The translations under genes and the position numbers were made by a program. The notes under the pieces were generated by a model that was not told the DNA's origin, made no database searches, and worked only from the letters and a program-made list of their open reading frames with translations. A stretch of 6,913 nt of DNA from Candidatus Gastranaerophilales bacterium. Lineage in GTDB: Bacteria; Cyanobacteriota; Vampirovibrionia; Gastranaerophilales; Gastranaerophilaceae. Each line of letters begins with the position of its first letter. Position 1 is the first letter of the stretch. Of the stretch, positions 5,121-6,913 are shown piece after piece. The stretch lies in contig JAJQHF010000174.1 of the NCBI GenBank assembly GCA_021199975.1, positions 1 through 6,913 on the forward strand, given 5' to 3'.

Positions 5121-6845
5121 CTAATCCTCACTTGCCAAATTTTTTAAGGCTCTTAAATTCTCTACAGTTATGCAAAGTACAATTATATCGGGTTTATAAT
5201 CCAAAATATCCTTTTTTAGAATTTTAAATTTATCTGAAATCGGAATATCTTTTACAGTGTTTAACCTTAAATAAATTGTGTTTTTAAAGGTATAAGGTAA
5301 AATTTCTGTTAAATCTTCATTCATACTTGTTCCTGTCATCAAAACTTTTAAGTCAGCTCCCTTTTTGTATTCAAAGGATTTTTCCCTTAATTTGGAAACA
5401 TATAAAACCGTCTTTTTCATATTTTTGACATTTTTATGTGTGTAATAATTATACTTAGTATCAAGTATTTTGAGTGCTTTCTTTTCTGGCAGATTAAGCA
5501 AAGAACGATTTGTATGTCCTATATAAAAATTTCTTTCCCAATCAGAACGAATTAAATTATTTTGACTTATATCAAAATCTTCCTGTCGCACTTCTTTTAG
5601 GTAAGGATAATCTTTTTTTATCTCTTTCATTAGAGCTTTATACCCTGTATATGCACCCCAATCAGTCCAATGATGGTCTGTCTTAAAAAATATATAATCT
5701 TTTTTTGATGCTTCTTTTAGTTCATTGAACGGATAAATTACAGGTATTGATGTTTTTTCTTTAATTTTTTCAACAGGCTCTTTAAAATTATCCGTATTAT
5801 TTTGAGACAAAAAAGTTTCCTGCATATAAATGTACTCTTTTTTAGGTACAACAAGCAGATAAAGTTTTATATTATTTTTCTTGCAAAAATTGTCAAATTC
5901 AATCAACCCGTCAATAATTTCATCTGTCTGCTTTGAAGTTAAAGACTCCGATATAATCGGTAATCTAAACTCCCAATTAGTTTTTTTATCTAAATATGCT
6001 TTTGAAGTTTTATAATATCTGCTTACTGTAGCGTATTGAAACCACTGATACCCACTTATTAACAAACTTCTCATTCCAAACCTGTCAGAAATCCAGCTTT
6101 CATAATTTTTTCCGAAATCAAGATTTATAGAGTGGTCTTTATTGAATAACGGTTTCCATTTTGCGAGATTTCTGTTTTCCTGTTCCGATTTAACATCCTG
6201 ATTAATATTAAACATAGGAATAAAAAGAAGTGCAGCACATATTGCAAGGAAAATAATATCGAGCCTTGATACATTTTTATTGATTTTAAAATCGGCAAGG
6301 TAAGATGTCAGCTTGTAAAAGAGCAAAAAGGATAGGATACCTATTATAAGAAATATTCTTAAATCAAACTTTTTTGCCTGCCTTGCAGTTATTCTTTCTA
6401 AGTAATCAAGAGTTATTTTATTATCATTTGAAATTATGACTAAGCTGTTATCGTTTATTTTTAGTTTCGCATTTTCAGACTTGAATTTTGATAAATCACT
6501 AACGGGATATTTCCCATTCCTGAATGAAAGATTAGATATTTGATATTCAACATGAGGTTCAATTTGGTTTAAAATCAGCCTTAATCTTTTGGGCGGAGTC
6601 TTTTGACGAAATGAAATATTATATTTGTTCGTCTTTTGAAGATTAATTTCACTTCTGTTTTCATAAGATTTAGAAAAAGACGGGTCGTCTTTCCTGTTCA
6701 AAACAGTTGTAATAGTAATCGGCTTTTCGGATTGTGATTTTATATCCATTGAAAAAGTCAGAGGACGAGAAATAAACCAATAGTTAAAAGTAATTACGAT
6801 AACTAATATTGTTAAAGCTATAGATATAAACTTTCTCTTTTTCAA
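5121..6845 (-). CDS. Membrane-anchored SGNH-type polysaccharide O-acetyltransferase, AlgJ/AlgX-like
   Basis: A 574-residue protein expected to acetylate an exported polysaccharide, using acetyl groups delivered by the MBOAT protein encoded three bases downstream. Layout: a basic N-terminus and helix (about 7-24), an extracytoplasmic strand-rich region (about 28-160), two helices (163-180 and 195-212) joined by a basic cytoplasmic loop, then the catalytic domain outside the membrane. That domain opens with the family motif ENRNLAKW (223-230) and YESWISDRFGMRSLLI (248-263). It carries TDHHWTDWGAY (389-399), with presumed Asp390 and His392, and MTGTSMN (503-509), with presumed nucleophile Ser507, matching the Ser-His-Asp triad of AlgX/AlgJ. 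The N-terminal region with its two extra helices is not part of standard AlgJ or AlgX. The start is TTG at 6845-6843, with AGGAG five bases upstream; it gives a natural MKKRKF membrane-anchor N-terminus. Confidence 0.88.
   Translation of the reverse strand: MKKRKFISIALTILVIVITFNYWFISRPLTFSMDIKSQSEKPITITTVLNRKDDPSFSKSYENRSEINLQKTNKYNISFRQKTPPKRLRLILNQIEPHVEYQISNLSFRNGKYPVSDLSKFKSENAKLKINDNSLVIISNDNKITLDYLERITARQAKKFDLRIFLIIGILSFLLFYKLTSYLADFKINKNVSRLDIIFLAICAALLFIPMFNINQDVKSEQENRNLAKWKPLFNKDHSINLDFGKNYESWISDRFGMRSLLISGYQWFQYATVSRYYKTSKAYLDKKTNWEFRLPIISESLTSKQTDEIIDGLIEFDNFCKKNNIKLYLLVVPKKEYIYMQETFLSQNNTDNFKEPVEKIKEKTSIPVIYPFNELKEASKKDYIFFKTDHHWTDWGAYTGYKALMKEIKKDYPYLKEVRQEDFDISQNNLIRSDWERNFYIGHTNRSLLNLPEKKALKILDTKYNYYTHKNVKNMKKTVLYVSKLREKSFEYKKGADLKVLMTGTSMNEDLTEILPYTFKNTIYLRLNTVKDIPISDKFKILKKDILDYKPDIIVLCITVENLRALKNLASED
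5126..5129 (-). promoter_or_regulatory. Ribosome binding site supporting the GTG start of the MBOAT gene
   Basis: Minus-strand GAGG lies within the last codons of the SGNH gene, eight bases before GTG. The product from this GTG begins with the LFSSITFLYIFLP segment typical of AlgI-like N-termini, so no later start is needed. Confidence 0.7.
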
Positions 6846-6850
6846 ATTTT

Positions 6851-6855
6851 CTCCT
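6851..6855 (-). promoter_or_regulatory. Ribosome binding site supporting the TTG start of the SGNH gene
   Basis: Minus-strand AGGAG is followed by five bases (AAAAT) and TTG. No in-frame ATG or GTG near the N-terminus would preserve the basic residues and first membrane helix, so TTG is the convincing start. Confidence 0.75.
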
Positions 6856-6856
6856 A

Positions 6857-6884
6857 TTACACCATTTTATCTATTTTGGTGTAA
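6857..6884 (-). promoter_or_regulatory. Inverted repeat TTACACCA-N12-TGGTGTAA before the O-acetylation operon
   Basis: Two perfect 8-bp arms (6857-6864 and 6877-6884) flank a 12-base A/T-rich spacer. The structure ends one base from the AGGAG of the SGNH gene. As DNA, the arms are spaced about two helical turns apart centre to centre (20 bp), as expected for a dimeric repressor. As RNA, it would form an 8-bp stem next to the ribosome site. The arms also contain hexamers resembling -35 (TTTACA, 6885-6880) and -10 (TGTAAT, 6861-6856) at 18-base spacing. Transcription from those would begin inside the ribosome site, so that promoter is doubtful. An alternative -10, TATCAT (6894-6889), has its -35 position beyond the window edge. 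Confidence 0.5.
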
Positions 6885-6913
6885 AAGAATGATAAAGTTT
6901 ATGCTGCTTGCAC

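Noticed and set aside
6856..6885. TTTACA-18-TGTAAT as the promoter of the SGNH-MBOAT operon
   Set aside because: Both hexamers match well, but transcription would begin inside the AGGAG ribosome site and destroy it. The hexamers more likely reflect the inverted repeat arms.
6885..6913. Possible end of an upstream minus-strand gene or start of a plus-strand ORF at 6901
   Set aside because: Only about 29 bases are available. A minus-strand TAA and a plus-strand ATG both exist by chance in such sequence, and the plus ATG has no ribosome site.
1..6913. CRISPR arrays, tRNA or rRNA genes, insertion sequence ends, riboswitches
   Set aside because: No regularly spaced repeats, cloverleaf-like GC-rich segments, transposase fragments or structured leaders were seen. 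Intergenic space totals only a few hundred bases and is accounted for.

Overview
This is a strongly AT-rich bacterial segment of roughly 30% G+C by eye. It has tightly packed genes, clear GGAG-type ribosome binding sites and some non-ATG starts. It reads as ordinary chromosome, with no phage, transposon or CRISPR signature. The tilS-hpt pair is classic in Firmicutes but also occurs elsewhere. Base composition and protein style would fit an anaerobic, gut-type AT-rich lineage such as Clostridia or Gastranaerophilales (Melainabacteria). The phylum cannot be fixed from this window.

Left half (1-3147, minus strand): a three-gene run, read right to left. It starts with an uncharacterised polytopic membrane protein that looks like a GT-C-type glycosyltransferase (1651-3147). 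Next comes tilS (243-1616), the tRNA(Ile) lysidine synthetase that makes AUA decoding specific. Last is hpt (start at 256), hypoxanthine phosphoribosyltransferase, overlapping tilS by 14 bases and cut by the window edge. tilS has its own near-consensus promoter lying so close to its ATG that its mRNA would be leaderless.

Middle (3148-3701): a divergent promoter region, then a lone plus-strand gene (3283-3651) for a 122-residue cupin carrying an unusual CxCxxCxC cysteine cluster. A strong hairpin at 3659-3694 sits between it and the convergent operon.

Right half (3702-6845, minus strand): a two-gene operon for O-acetylation of an envelope or extracellular polysaccharide. The first gene encodes a membrane-anchored SGNH-type acetyltransferase related to AlgJ/AlgX. 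It has a TTG start and an extra extracytoplasmic N-terminal domain. Three bases downstream is a GTG-started MBOAT acyltransferase of the AlgI/PatA/DltB type. The MBOAT protein would move acetyl groups across the membrane, and the SGNH protein would place them on the polymer. An 8-bp inverted repeat with a 12-bp spacer sits immediately upstream of the operon's ribosome binding site and is a candidate control element.

The most noteworthy items are the Cys-cluster cupin, the non-standard architecture of the SGNH protein, the apparently leaderless tilS and the inverted repeat in front of the acetylation operon. No clearly novel multi-gene system was found.
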